DNA from: Bin34 sp965219935
GTDB taxonomy: Bacteria > Chloroflexota > Anaerolineae > Caldilineales > Caldilineaceae
NCBI GenBank assembly: GCA_965219935.1
Contig: CBDCOU010000003.1
Coordinates: forward strand, 1,860,001-1,924,000
Reading direction: 5' to 3'
DNA: 64,000 nucleotides
A program made the translations under genes and the position numbers. Under the pieces are notes generated by a model, which saw only the letters and a program-made list of their open reading frames with translations, had not been told where the DNA came from and did no database searches. Shown piece by piece: positions 18,215 to 27,081 of the stretch; the first letter of the stretch is position 1; each line of letters starts with the position of its first letter.

Positions 18215-20230
18215 TTACTCGTTCTCTTCGGGGTTGAGGTAGTAGAGCTGTTCCATGGCGAAGTTCTGGGCAATGGCGAAACCCTCGGTCGCCACGTTGG
18301 CCATGTTGACGGAGACGATCATCGGGTACTTCACGTTTTCAACAACCGTAATGACCGGCAGGTATTGCCGATGCCAGGCGTAGCCATCCTCCTTGAGTTG
18401 GTTGTGCTCATCGCTACCAGGGACAGTACCCCAGCGAGTAACGTCACGTGCAAAGGCCTCTTTGACCCACTGAGGTGGCTCCCAGTTGGGATCCCGGTTC
18501 TCTTCAGCGGAATTCATGTACAGGCCCCAAGCCTTTCCAGCACCGTAAACCCCAAAGAGCCCACCGGTCGATTCGTCGTCGCAGCACTGGTCGTGAGACC
18601 AGAGCACACTTGCCTGCAGTTCGTTGTTGTTAAGGCGTTGACCCCAGAGCGATGGATCGATTTGCTTGACAAGGGCTTTGATGCCGATGTCGCCCAGGTA
18701 CTCAGCCATCAATTCCGAAGCCGGCGCTATGTCCGGAGCGTGCGCTCCGTGCTCAATCAGGAGTTCAAAGGTCTCACCGGATGGATACTGGCGGAAACCA
18801 TCATTGTCGCGGGCGTCAAGACCGATGGAGTCGAGCAGCGCGTTGGCTCGATCAACATCCCGGGTTGACAAGTCTGCCCCCACCGTTACAAGCGGTTTGG
18901 AGGCAAACCCGTAGTACAGGGTCTCGATCATTTCATCGCGGTCCAAGGCCAGGCTGACCGCCTGACGGAACTCAATATTGGAGACGACATCCCTGAACTG
19001 TTCAGCCAGTGGATCGGCCTCGGCACCGTAGGTCAGGTTGATAATGAGTACGGTGGAATTGACGTGCATATCCAACAACTGGTGCCGGAAGCCACCCGCC
19101 GGTCCGTGCTCTACATAGAGCGGAATCTTGACCAGGCCCGTGCTTTCACGCATGAAGTCGGCTTCACCGGTCAGGATGGCGGTATTGACCATTTCCACGT
19201 CTTCGACCAGCTTGGTGACCAACTTGTCGATGTAAGGCAGCTGCTTGCCTTCCGTGTCGACCTTGAAGTAGTAGGGATTGCGCTCAAAGACCACAACGCC
19301 CGGATCGCCCACTTCCACGCGCTGCCACGGGGAAACGACCGGAGAATTGCCAACCAGGCACTGCTTTTTGTGTATATCCCGGCTGCGACAGTTGTTGGCG
19401 GCGAAGACCTGGTTCCACTCGTCGGTGAGATTCATCTCGTCAAGTTCTTCACGCAAATCCTCGATCCCATTTTCAAGATAGTCCACGTGGAATTGCTTGA
19501 GATAGGTGGATGGCCGCACCAGTTCCGACCACCCAGGCCAGGATTCGATCGTCAAGGTGCGCAGGAACCCACCGTAGGCGTCGTCGAAGTCCACCTGGAA
19601 GGTGTAGTCGTCGATCTGCTTGAACGTCATCGGCGTGCCCGTGGAATCGTTCCTGGTGCGGAACTTCCGGGGGTAGTTTGGGGTGAGGGATTCATTGCCG
19701 TATATGTCCTCGACCACAAACCGAACGTCTTCAGCGGTTACCGGGGACCCGTCCGACCATTTCAGGCCTTCGCGCATGTGGAAGACGAAGGTCTGGTTGT
19801 TGTTGGAAACCTCAAAGGACTTCAGCACGTTGCCACGGATGTCCTGGACACCCAGCCCGGGTGCGGACAGCAACGATTCGTTCACGCCTATGAACACGTC
19901 CGGATTCCAAAGCGGGCGGTAATGGAGTGTACGCAGAGTGCCGCCGAAGTTGCCGGGTTGCCAGGCGACGTGACCCTCCGGCAAGAGAACACCAGGACCC
20001 ACGACGAACGGTTCGTTCGGGAGACGGTCTTCCAGCAGAGGCAACTCGCCCAACGCCACGCGGTCCCACAACACCGGCGACTCCAAAGGGTTGCCGGCCG
20101 ATTCCGCCGTCGCAGCCTCGGCATCCTCGGCCGCAACGTCAGCTGCAGGTTCGGCAGGGATACCACAGGCAGCCACTGCCAAGAGCACAAAGAGTAAGGC
20201 TGCCAGCCACCCTGCCTTAAAGATAGTCAT
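18215..20230 (-). CDS. ABC transporter solute-binding lipoprotein, family 5 (copy 2)
   Basis: 671 residues, lipobox LAVAAC (C22). Nearly every segment matches copy 1 at 15636 (for example PLESPVLWDRVA, NNQTFVFHMREGLKWSDGSP, NEMNLTDEWNQVF versus DEMNLTDEWNQVF). The main differences are the charged linker after the lipobox and the segment near residues 545-575 (WSHDQCCDDESTGGLFGVYG here, WAHDQGWDNNWTSDTI in copy 1). That segment is in the C-terminal lobe and could change ligand preference. Start ATG 20230 has GGAGG 9 nt upstream. It follows the racemase gene by 213 bp. Confidence 0.95.
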   Translation of the reverse strand: MTIFKAGWLAALLFVLLAVAACGIPAEPAADVAAEDAEAATAESAGNPLESPVLWDRVALGELPLLEDRLPNEPFVVGPGVLLPEGHVAWQPGNFGGTLRTLHYRPLWNPDVFIGVNESLLSAPGLGVQDIRGNVLKSFEVSNNNQTFVFHMREGLKWSDGSPVTAEDVRFVVEDIYGNESLTPNYPRKFRTRNDSTGTPMTFKQIDDYTFQVDFDDAYGGFLRTLTIESWPGWSELVRPSTYLKQFHVDYLENGIEDLREELDEMNLTDEWNQVFAANNCRSRDIHKKQCLVGNSPVVSPWQRVEVGDPGVVVFERNPYYFKVDTEGKQLPYIDKLVTKLVEDVEMVNTAILTGEADFMRESTGLVKIPLYVEHGPAGGFRHQLLDMHVNSTVLIINLTYGAEADPLAEQFRDVVSNIEFRQAVSLALDRDEMIETLYYGFASKPLVTVGADLSTRDVDRANALLDSIGLDARDNDGFRQYPSGETFELLIEHGAHAPDIAPASELMAEYLGDIGIKALVKQIDPSLWGQRLNNNELQASVLWSHDQCCDDESTGGLFGVYGAGKAWGLYMNSAEENRDPNWEPPQWVKEAFARDVTRWGTVPGSDEHNQLKEDGYAWHRQYLPVITVVENVKYPMIVSVNMANVATEGFAIAQNFAMEQLYYLNPEENE

Positions 20231-20443
20231 AATTCAGGTCCTCCCGAATTATTGGCAAATTGCAATGCGCCAATCCGGTCCCAGGGGCTGGCCGGACAGA
20301 TTCACTGCCGGCAACGACGAGTGGCGCAATGACGAAACGAGATTGGCAACCCGATTGTGGATCCGCCCCCCCCCTTTGTCAAACGAGTTTCAGACGGCCG
20401 AGTTCCGGACGGCATGGCGCAACCGTGAGGCCGGCCAACGCCT

Positions 20444-21577
20444 TCATTGCGGCGTGCGGAAAGTCTCCGCATGGAGTGTGACCACTGCCAGCCGCGCCCG
20501 GTCCACTACCACGCCCAGGCCCGGCGCCTGTGGAACCGACACAGTCGAGTCCGGGTTAAGCTCGAAATCCGGAACCGCCACGTCCTCATGGTAGTAGCGA
20601 CGAGAGGCGGAGATGTCGCCGGGCAGGGAGAAGTTGGGCAGCGAAGCCAAGGCCAAGTTCCCGGCCCGCCCCACATTGGTTTCCAGCATACCTCCGCACC
20701 AGACCGGCACGCCGGCCTCCCGGCACAGGTCGTGGATACGCAGAGCAGCGCTCAGGCCGCCGACCCGGCCCACCTTGATGTTCATATTGCGACAGGCCCC
20801 GATCTTCAGGGCCCACTCGGCATGCAGCGGCGAGTGAATGCTCTCGTCGAGGCAGATGGGCGTCTGCATATTGGCCTGCAAGGCGGCATGGTCCACGATG
20901 TCGTCGTGGTGGAAGGGCTGTTCGATCAGCAACAGGCCAAAGTGGTCAAGGTCCTTAAGGGAAGCAGTGTCGTCCGGAACATAGGCGGAGTTGGCATCCA
21001 CCTGCAGGGCCAGATCCGGCCAGCGGTCGCGTACCGCCTCCACGGGTTCGACATCCCAACCCGGCTTGATCTTGAGCTTCACCCGTGCGTACCCGTCATC
21101 GACCCAAGCCGCGACACGGTCCAACAGTTCGGGAATGGACGGCTCGATGCCCTGTGACACGCCGACCGCCACCCGATCGCCTCGGCCGCCCAGGGCTGCC
21201 TGCAGCGAATGCCCGGCCTGCTGCGCCTCAAGGTCCCAGACCGCATTCTCCAAGGCAGCCTTGGCCATGGGATGACCCCGCACGGGAGCAAACAGCCGTT
21301 CGCAATCGCGCGCGGCCACCGAACCGGCCTCCAGCAACCGCGGCACCAGGTAGCCGGCCATCACGTGCAGGGCCGTACCCATGGTCTCCGCCGAGTACCA
21401 CGGCCCGGATCCGGCCACGCACTCCCCCCATCCGATCAGATCTACACTGCGGACCGCGACCAGGATGGATTCACGGTGCGTCTCGCGCCGAAAACTGGTC
21501 TCGAACGGATGCACGTAGGGAAGCCGGATGTGGTGTAGTTCGATGCACGAAACGGCGACGGACTGGCTGTTACTCAT
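20444..21577 (-). CDS. N-succinylamino-acid racemase / o-succinylbenzoate synthase family enolase
   Basis: 377 residues, muconate-lactonising subgroup of the enolase superfamily. All catalytic parts are seen: K167-x-K169 in RVKLKIKPGWD, metal ligands D194 (QVDANSAY), E219 (LIEQPF) and D244 (CLDESI), and the second base K268 (NIKVGRVGG). This set supports either o-succinylbenzoate synthesis or 1,1-proton transfer on N-acylamino acids. No men gene is nearby and the gene sits among peptide importers, so N-acylamino-acid racemisation is the better guess. The start overlaps the oppD2 stop by 8 bp, so translation is probably coupled. Confidence 0.88.
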   Translation of the reverse strand: MSNSQSVAVSCIELHHIRLPYVHPFETSFRRETHRESILVAVRSVDLIGWGECVAGSGPWYSAETMGTALHVMAGYLVPRLLEAGSVAARDCERLFAPVRGHPMAKAALENAVWDLEAQQAGHSLQAALGGRGDRVAVGVSQGIEPSIPELLDRVAAWVDDGYARVKLKIKPGWDVEPVEAVRDRWPDLALQVDANSAYVPDDTASLKDLDHFGLLLIEQPFHHDDIVDHAALQANMQTPICLDESIHSPLHAEWALKIGACRNMNIKVGRVGGLSAALRIHDLCREAGVPVWCGGMLETNVGRAGNLALASLPNFSLPGDISASRRYYHEDVAVPDFELNPDSTVSVPQAPGLGVVVDRARLAVVTLHAETFRTPQ

Positions 21578-22571
21578 CTTGAATCTCCAAGGGCACTTGG
21601 TTCACGGTCCGATCATGCAGCCAGCACCACACATCCTGACCCGCCTCCGCCTTCAGGCGTACGGGCACCTGCTCGGGACACACCGTCAACGGCACATCGC
21701 AGCGGGGATGGAAGCGGCAGCCGCCGGGCAGGTTGCGCAGGTCGGGCGGGGCACCCGGGATGAACTCCGGCAGGGCTTCGTCGTGCAAGCGCGGAATGCT
21801 GCCCAGCAGCCGGCGCGTGTACGGATGGGCCGGCTGCCCCAGAATCTGCTCAGAACTGCCAATCTCGGCAATTTGGCCGGCGTAGACGACCGCCAGACGA
21901 TCGCAGATGTCGCTTGCCAGCGCAATGTCGTGGGTGATGAACAGAATGGAAAGGCCCTCTGCCTTCAGGTCCTTGAGCAGGTTCATGATCTGCGCCTGCA
22001 CACTGACATCAAGGGCGGAAGTCGGTTCGTCCATGATCAACAGGCGCGGCGAAAAGATCAAGGCCCCCGCAATCATCACACGCTGCTTCATACCGCCCGA
22101 CAACTCGTGCGGGTAGAGGTTCCAGGCACCGGACGGGAGGCCCACGCGTTCCAGCAGGCCGCGGGCCTGCCGTTCGAGGGCATCCGGTGCGATGTCGGAG
22201 GATCGCGACTGGCGCACCGGTTCCGTCAGCCACTTTCCCACGCGCATGACGGGATTGAGACTGTTCTGGGCCCCCTGGGGCACCAGGGCCATGCGCCGCC
22301 AGCGCACGGTGCGCCGAAACTCCTCGGCATCCAGGGCCGACACGCAGACGCCATCCAGCCACACCTCCCCTTCGTACCGGGCCGTGTTGCCCGGCAGCAT
22401 GCGCAGCATGGCGTTGGCCGCACTGGACTTGCCGCACCCGGACTCGCCAACAAACCCCAGGGCCGTGCCCGGCTCGCCCAGTTCGAACGACACCCCGTCC
22501 ACGGCCTTGACCGTGCCGGCCGGATCGGCGTAGTGAAGATACAGGTCGCGAACCTGCAGGACGGAGGCCAT
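21570..22571 (-). CDS. Oligopeptide-type ABC importer ATPase, OppD/DppD-like (system 2)
   Basis: 333 residues from ATG 22571; the longer open frame upstream is a shadow of oppC2. Walker A GESGCGKSSAAN, signature LSGGMKQRVMIAGAL, Walker B LLIMDEPTSALD, H-loop FITHDI. The C-terminal cysteines are GCRFHPRC...TVC...VWCWLHD. It starts 2 bp after the oppC2 stop and its end overlaps the racemase start. The matching OppF is not adjacent; the likely partner is the ATPase at 32056. Confidence 0.94.
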   Translation of the reverse strand: MASVLQVRDLYLHYADPAGTVKAVDGVSFELGEPGTALGFVGESGCGKSSAANAMLRMLPGNTARYEGEVWLDGVCVSALDAEEFRRTVRWRRMALVPQGAQNSLNPVMRVGKWLTEPVRQSRSSDIAPDALERQARGLLERVGLPSGAWNLYPHELSGGMKQRVMIAGALIFSPRLLIMDEPTSALDVSVQAQIMNLLKDLKAEGLSILFITHDIALASDICDRLAVVYAGQIAEIGSSEQILGQPAHPYTRRLLGSIPRLHDEALPEFIPGAPPDLRNLPGGCRFHPRCDVPLTVCPEQVPVRLKAEAGQDVWCWLHDRTVNQVPLEIQDE

Positions 22572-22573
22572 CG

Positions 22574-24013
22574 TCAATCGGCCCGCCGGGTTTGGCGCAG
22601 GCGGGGGTTGACCACCGGCTCGATGGCCAGCGACAACAACATGAACGTGGAGGCCACCAGCACTATCAGGAGACCGGGAGGCACAATCCACCACCAGTAG
22701 CCAACATAGACCCCGCCGGTACGGAACCCCGCCTCCAGAATCTGACCCCAGGTGGGGATCGACGGATCCCCCAGACCCAGGAAACTGAGGCCCGCCTCGG
22801 CCAGGATGGCCGACGGCGCGGTGAAGATAATCTGGGCCAGGAAGTACGGCATGATTTGCGGCAGGATGTGGCGGTACATGACCCGCCAGCGCGAAGACCC
22901 CAGGCTTTGCACGGCCTCGATCAACTGGCTTGAGCGCATGTGCAGCACCATGACCCGCACCTGGATGGCCAGGCCCGGCCAGCTGAAGGCAATCAGAATA
23001 CCGATGATAACGGTCAGGTTGGGACCGATGATGAACAGGAGGAAAATTAGCAGGGGCAGGACGGGGATGTTGGCCACGATGTCCGAGAGGCGCTGAATCA
23101 CCGTGTCGGCGGCTCCGCCCAGGTAGCCGGACGCCATGCCCAGAACGGTGCCGATGGAGGTGGACAGGAGCGCCACCACGACGCCAATCACCAAGGCGGT
23201 GGGCAAGCCGTAAAGCAACCCTTGGGCCAGGTCGCGGCCGATGCTGTCCGTACCCATGCGGCCAAAGGCGTCCCCGCCGGCCACCAGTTCCACGGACCCG
23301 ATGCCGTCGTCCTCCGCCCGCGTGGCCGTCTGAAAAAGGAATGTGTACTCGCCCAACATCGGGGCAAACCCGTCGCCCGTTGCATCCGGCACGCCAAAGA
23401 GGATGTCCATGACGCGCGGGCGGATTTCCTCCGCGTCCATTTGCAGGCCGTACTCCTCGGCCAGGAACTCCTGTAACGAACTGAGGGTGCTTTCGTCGGC
23501 ACTGAGTTGGATGCGCAGGGGATCGTCGAAGTGGCGCTCGTACGGCCCTTCCTCGCCATCGCGCGGTCCGCGCACGGCATGGCGCAAGACACTGACACGG
23601 GTTTCGTCGGGCCTGATCAGGGTGAGGGCCAGTAGCGGCGCCCTTTCCTCGAACCGTACGTCCCGCACGGTCAGGGCCAGGAAAACCGGCACGGCCCCTT
23701 CCTCCATGCTGTAGGAAATGTTCCAACTGGCAATCAGGTTGCGTCCCTTCTCCTCAACCGTCTCCGGTTCCCCGCGGACGGCCTGCCAGTGCTCCGCCCG
23801 CGGTTGACTGTCCACCCGCCGGATCCACGCCGGCGGCGCGGCCTTCGGGTTGTCCACCCAGTGAATCGGATTGCTCCAGACCCGGTTGCCGAAGTCGTCG
23901 GGATAGGAGACGACCACCCAAACCGAGAGCACCACCTGCGCGGCCAGGGACAGCAGGCCCAGCAGGCCCACCGGCGTCTTGAGCAGGGCGTCCCGGATCT
24001 GCCGAATGCGCAT
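22574..24013 (-). CDS. Oligopeptide-type ABC importer permease, OppC/DppC-like (system 2), with very long external loop
   Basis: 479 residues, against about 300 in classic OppC. The first helix (GLLGLLSLAAQVVLSVWVVV) is followed by about 200 extracytoplasmic residues before the conserved GTDSIGRDLAQGLLYGLPTALVIG block. The EAA loop is AVQSLGSSRWRVMYRHILPQIMPY. The extra loop contains strands such as VPVFLALTVRDVRF and ends with LGEYTFLFQTAT, so it is probably a folded domain contacting the binding protein. The start overlaps the oppB2 stop by one base (TGATG). Confidence 0.92.
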   Translation of the reverse strand: MRIRQIRDALLKTPVGLLGLLSLAAQVVLSVWVVVSYPDDFGNRVWSNPIHWVDNPKAAPPAWIRRVDSQPRAEHWQAVRGEPETVEEKGRNLIASWNISYSMEEGAVPVFLALTVRDVRFEERAPLLALTLIRPDETRVSVLRHAVRGPRDGEEGPYERHFDDPLRIQLSADESTLSSLQEFLAEEYGLQMDAEEIRPRVMDILFGVPDATGDGFAPMLGEYTFLFQTATRAEDDGIGSVELVAGGDAFGRMGTDSIGRDLAQGLLYGLPTALVIGVVVALLSTSIGTVLGMASGYLGGAADTVIQRLSDIVANIPVLPLLIFLLFIIGPNLTVIIGILIAFSWPGLAIQVRVMVLHMRSSQLIEAVQSLGSSRWRVMYRHILPQIMPYFLAQIIFTAPSAILAEAGLSFLGLGDPSIPTWGQILEAGFRTGGVYVGYWWWIVPPGLLIVLVASTFMLLSLAIEPVVNPRLRQTRRAD

Positions 24014-25068
24014 CAGTCGGCGTAGCTGACCCGCGGGTCCAGGAAGATGTACAGCGTCTCCAGCAGGAGGCGAATGGCCACGTACATCAGGGTGAACATG
24101 AAGGTGAGCGCCACGATCACGCCCTCGTCGGGCGTACCGGCCAGAGCGTCGTAGTACAACCGCCCCATGCCCTGCCAGTTGAAGACGGTCTCAATCAGAA
24201 TCGATCCGGACAACGAACCGGCCAAGCCGAAGATCAGGCCCGTGACAATGGGCGGAGCGGCCACGCGCAGGATGTGGGCGTTGCGCACGCGGGTTTCTGA
24301 CAGCCCCCGGGCCCGGGCCATGCCCACGAAGTCCTCCTGGGCGATGTTGAGCGTGATTGTCCGCACCGCGTACATGTAGGGCCCCACACTGACCAGTACC
24401 ATGGACAGCACCGGCAACACGGCGTGCCGGGCCAAGTCGGCAAACCGGAGCCAGCCCCCTTCCGGGGGCGGGGTGCTGTACATGCCTCCGGACGGCAACA
24501 GACGCCAATGCACCGACACCACGAGGATGAGAAGAATGCCAATCCACCAGGTGGGAATCGCGTAGGTGACGGCCGCCAGGCCGGATACCAGGCGATCAAT
24601 CCAACTGCCGGGCCGGGTTGCCACGTACAGGCCCCCTGCCAGTCCGGTCAGGGCCACGATCACCGTCGAGGTGGTCATCAGCAGAATCGTGTTCGGCAAC
24701 CGTTCCAGCACGATGTCGGCAATCCGGCTGGATCCTGCAAAGGAACGGAGGGAACGGGCCTCCCCAAGGTCCAGTCGCATGACCCTGAACACGGTTCCCG
24801 GCAGCCGGCGCTGCCACGGGATGTCGAGTCCGTAAAACGACTCCAGTTCCGCCTTGCGGGCGGCCAGAACCCGTTCCAGTTCATCCGGATCCCGAATGGT
24901 CTCGGCCAGGGTGGTCCGCTCGACGCGGATTTGCTCGCCCACCACCGACGAAAGGATGCGGTCCGAAAAGCCGGTCAGGCCCAGGGTCAGGACGAGCAGC
25001 AGCAGAACGACGAAAAAAACCCCGACCATGGTCAGGGCGCGCACCGCCAGAGGGATCAGGTTGCGCAT
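24013..25068 (-). CDS. Oligopeptide-type ABC importer permease, OppB/DppB-like (system 2)
   Basis: 351 residues. The first helix (ALTMVGVFFVVLLLLVLTLG) is followed by an external segment with ELESFYGLDIPWQRR and the usual RLPNTILLMTTSTVIVAL, then four more helices and the EAA loop GMARARGLSETRVRNAHILRVAAPPI. It starts 111 bp after the OLD-family gene and runs straight into oppC2. Confidence 0.93.
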   Translation of the reverse strand: MRNLIPLAVRALTMVGVFFVVLLLLVLTLGLTGFSDRILSSVVGEQIRVERTTLAETIRDPDELERVLAARKAELESFYGLDIPWQRRLPGTVFRVMRLDLGEARSLRSFAGSSRIADIVLERLPNTILLMTTSTVIVALTGLAGGLYVATRPGSWIDRLVSGLAAVTYAIPTWWIGILLILVVSVHWRLLPSGGMYSTPPPEGGWLRFADLARHAVLPVLSMVLVSVGPYMYAVRTITLNIAQEDFVGMARARGLSETRVRNAHILRVAAPPIVTGLIFGLAGSLSGSILIETVFNWQGMGRLYYDALAGTPDEGVIVALTFMFTLMYVAIRLLLETLYIFLDPRVSYAD

Positions 25069-25179
25069 GACAGCCTGCCAAGCTTGGCTATCAAGGAATG
25101 CAGCTGTCCCGTGTCCGCGAACCGGGGCAGATGAGATGCGGTGTCATCCCGGACGACGCCCTCCGTCAGCAACATCGCC

Positions 25180-26961
25180 CTACATTGCCCTCAGGCTGGC
25201 AGCTTCCGCCGCAACGGCTGCGATGGCATCCAGTTTCTCCACAACCTCCGGATCGATTTCGCCAACCTCCAGATACCCCGCCAGTTCATAGAAGGATTTC
25301 TTGGCCATCAGATTGGGGAGTTCCAAACTGGCGAAATAGTTCCTGAACAAGGGTGTCAGGAATTCGTCGCTAACCTTCATGTCAGCGTCCCAAGGTGATC
25401 CTCTGCCCAACTGCCTCAACGCTGCCTCGAGTTCGTCGATGCACTGGCTCATCAGCCGCTCGCGTCGTTCCGCCTCCAGGGAACTGAACAGGCCAGTCTG
25501 CCCAACGGTCTCGGAAGGCAATTCGACTGTGCTGGCCTCGCGTCCCGTTGACCGGGCGTACCGAAGCAACACGGAACGCGTACAAACATAGTTCTCGATT
25601 TCCCTGCGCTCCCACATCAAGGACGTGATTGGCGCAAGCTCGGGTCGCCGGGACAGGCGATCGAACAGCGCGACTCCCTTCAAGTTGGGGAAAGCATCCC
25701 GAAGCCCGTGAAAGTGTCGCTGCACTTGAGGCGGCTGGTCCTTGACGTAGTGCACAAAAGGTCGATCCACGGCTTGCCGAGCAGCCTTGTGGCCAAGCCG
25801 TTGGGCCAGCGACTGAAGCAGGGCAAGATCTGTCGAGCCCTCCAAATAAAGGACCCAGCCGGTTTGCTCCGCCAGTTGATAGTGTTCAAAACCGATTGTC
25901 GTCAGTGATTTGAGTGCCTGGCTGCCTTGCCCGTCGATCCTGTGTGGTGTACCGGTGAAGGCAACCACGATGTCCCTTCCCGCCGCCTCGTTCAACCACA
26001 CCTCGGAATGGCTCGCGGCAATGATTTGGCTGCCACTGAGGCGGGCTTCATCCGTGAGAAGACTGTACATCTGCCGTTGCCTGAGAACCTCCAGATGCGC
26101 ATCGGGTTCGTCCAACAACAATACTGCTCCCTTATGGCCGTGCATGTACGCCAACAGTAGCAACGTTTGCTGCAGACCCCTTCCCGCGGACGACAAATCG
26201 AACTCGTGTCCCCGTTCAAGGTAGGCGATTGTAATTTCTCCCCTCTCAGGTACGTAGACAGGAGCCTGGAGTTCGACTCCAAACAGCGATTGAACATGAC
26301 CAACAATCCGCTGCCAATCGTCGTTGGATTGGCTTTGAACCGTGTAGCAGAGATTTCTCAGGACTTCGGCGGTGCGGCCCTCCCCAACCCGTACGGCCAC
26401 CGCGCCGGGATCGATCCGCGTTTCATTGGCTGCAAGTCCTGACATCGGCGGCAAATAGGCAACGCTCGCCCGCCGTGCCTCGTCCGGAACCATCTGGCCT
26501 TCATCCAATGTACCTGTGGCACCCAACACAGGACGACAACGAACGGACTCCTCGTTGCTGTAACTGAATTCCATCGCGCAAGTCCAAGCCGTGCCGTTCT
26601 CCACTCCTTCCACAGCTACCTGAATGGGAACTCGTCCGGTGGTCTTCTTGCCATCCACCATATCGACTCGCTGATAGCGCAAGTCCGTCCACAGCAGACG
26701 CGCCTCCGGAATCGGAACGGCCACGAGATCGCGCCGGTTGACCGTCACGCCGAGGCGCGGTCCACCGGCACCAGTGGACTGCTGTGTGCGATCCGCCTTC
26801 CGTCCCAGCCACCGCTTGAGTCCGATTTCCCAAAGCGCCAGCGCCTGGATGGCAGCCGTCTTGCCCGAATTGTTGGGTCCGATGAACACGACAGGACTGC
26901 CGAGTTCAATATCGGCTTCCTCAAACCGCTTGAAGTTGCGAATCAACAGCCTCGTGAGCAT
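25180..26961 (-). CDS. OLD-family ATP-dependent endonuclease-like protein (AAA ATPase with TOPRIM-like domain)
   Basis: 593 residues from ATG 26961 (an upstream TTG at 26988 is less likely). The ATPase half has MLTRLLIRNFKRFEEADI, Walker A FIGPNNSGKTAAIQ, a signature-like LSSAGRGLQQTL and Walker B AVLLLDEPDAHLE. The C-terminal half has LYLEGSTDLALLQSLA and GVALFDRLSRRP, resembling the TOPRIM glutamate and aspartate positions; the second acid of the DxD is not evident, so nuclease activity is uncertain. Such proteins act in DNA repair or phage defence. Its place between a solute-binding protein and its permease is odd and suggests an insertion. No GajB-type helicase or other defence partner is adjacent. 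Confidence 0.8.
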   Translation of the reverse strand: MLTRLLIRNFKRFEEADIELGSPVVFIGPNNSGKTAAIQALALWEIGLKRWLGRKADRTQQSTGAGGPRLGVTVNRRDLVAVPIPEARLLWTDLRYQRVDMVDGKKTTGRVPIQVAVEGVENGTAWTCAMEFSYSNEESVRCRPVLGATGTLDEGQMVPDEARRASVAYLPPMSGLAANETRIDPGAVAVRVGEGRTAEVLRNLCYTVQSQSNDDWQRIVGHVQSLFGVELQAPVYVPERGEITIAYLERGHEFDLSSAGRGLQQTLLLLAYMHGHKGAVLLLDEPDAHLEVLRQRQMYSLLTDEARLSGSQIIAASHSEVWLNEAAGRDIVVAFTGTPHRIDGQGSQALKSLTTIGFEHYQLAEQTGWVLYLEGSTDLALLQSLAQRLGHKAARQAVDRPFVHYVKDQPPQVQRHFHGLRDAFPNLKGVALFDRLSRRPELAPITSLMWERREIENYVCTRSVLLRYARSTGREASTVELPSETVGQTGLFSSLEAERRERLMSQCIDELEAALRQLGRGSPWDADMKVSDEFLTPLFRNYFASLELPNLMAKKSFYELAGYLEVGEIDPEVVEKLDAIAAVAAEAASLRAM

Positions 26962-27081
26962 GCGACCCGGATCCCTCTGGAACTGCAAGGCCGACAGCGG
27001 AAGACAACTACTCGTTGCATCCCCCGCTGCCGGCCTGCAGCCGTACTTCTTCGATACCGACGAAGTCGCCGGCTCGGGACA

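Noticed and set aside
22572..23726. N-terminal extension of oppD2 to give a 718-residue protein
   Set aside because: It overlaps oppC2 out of frame and has no family character; ATG 22571 fits the family.
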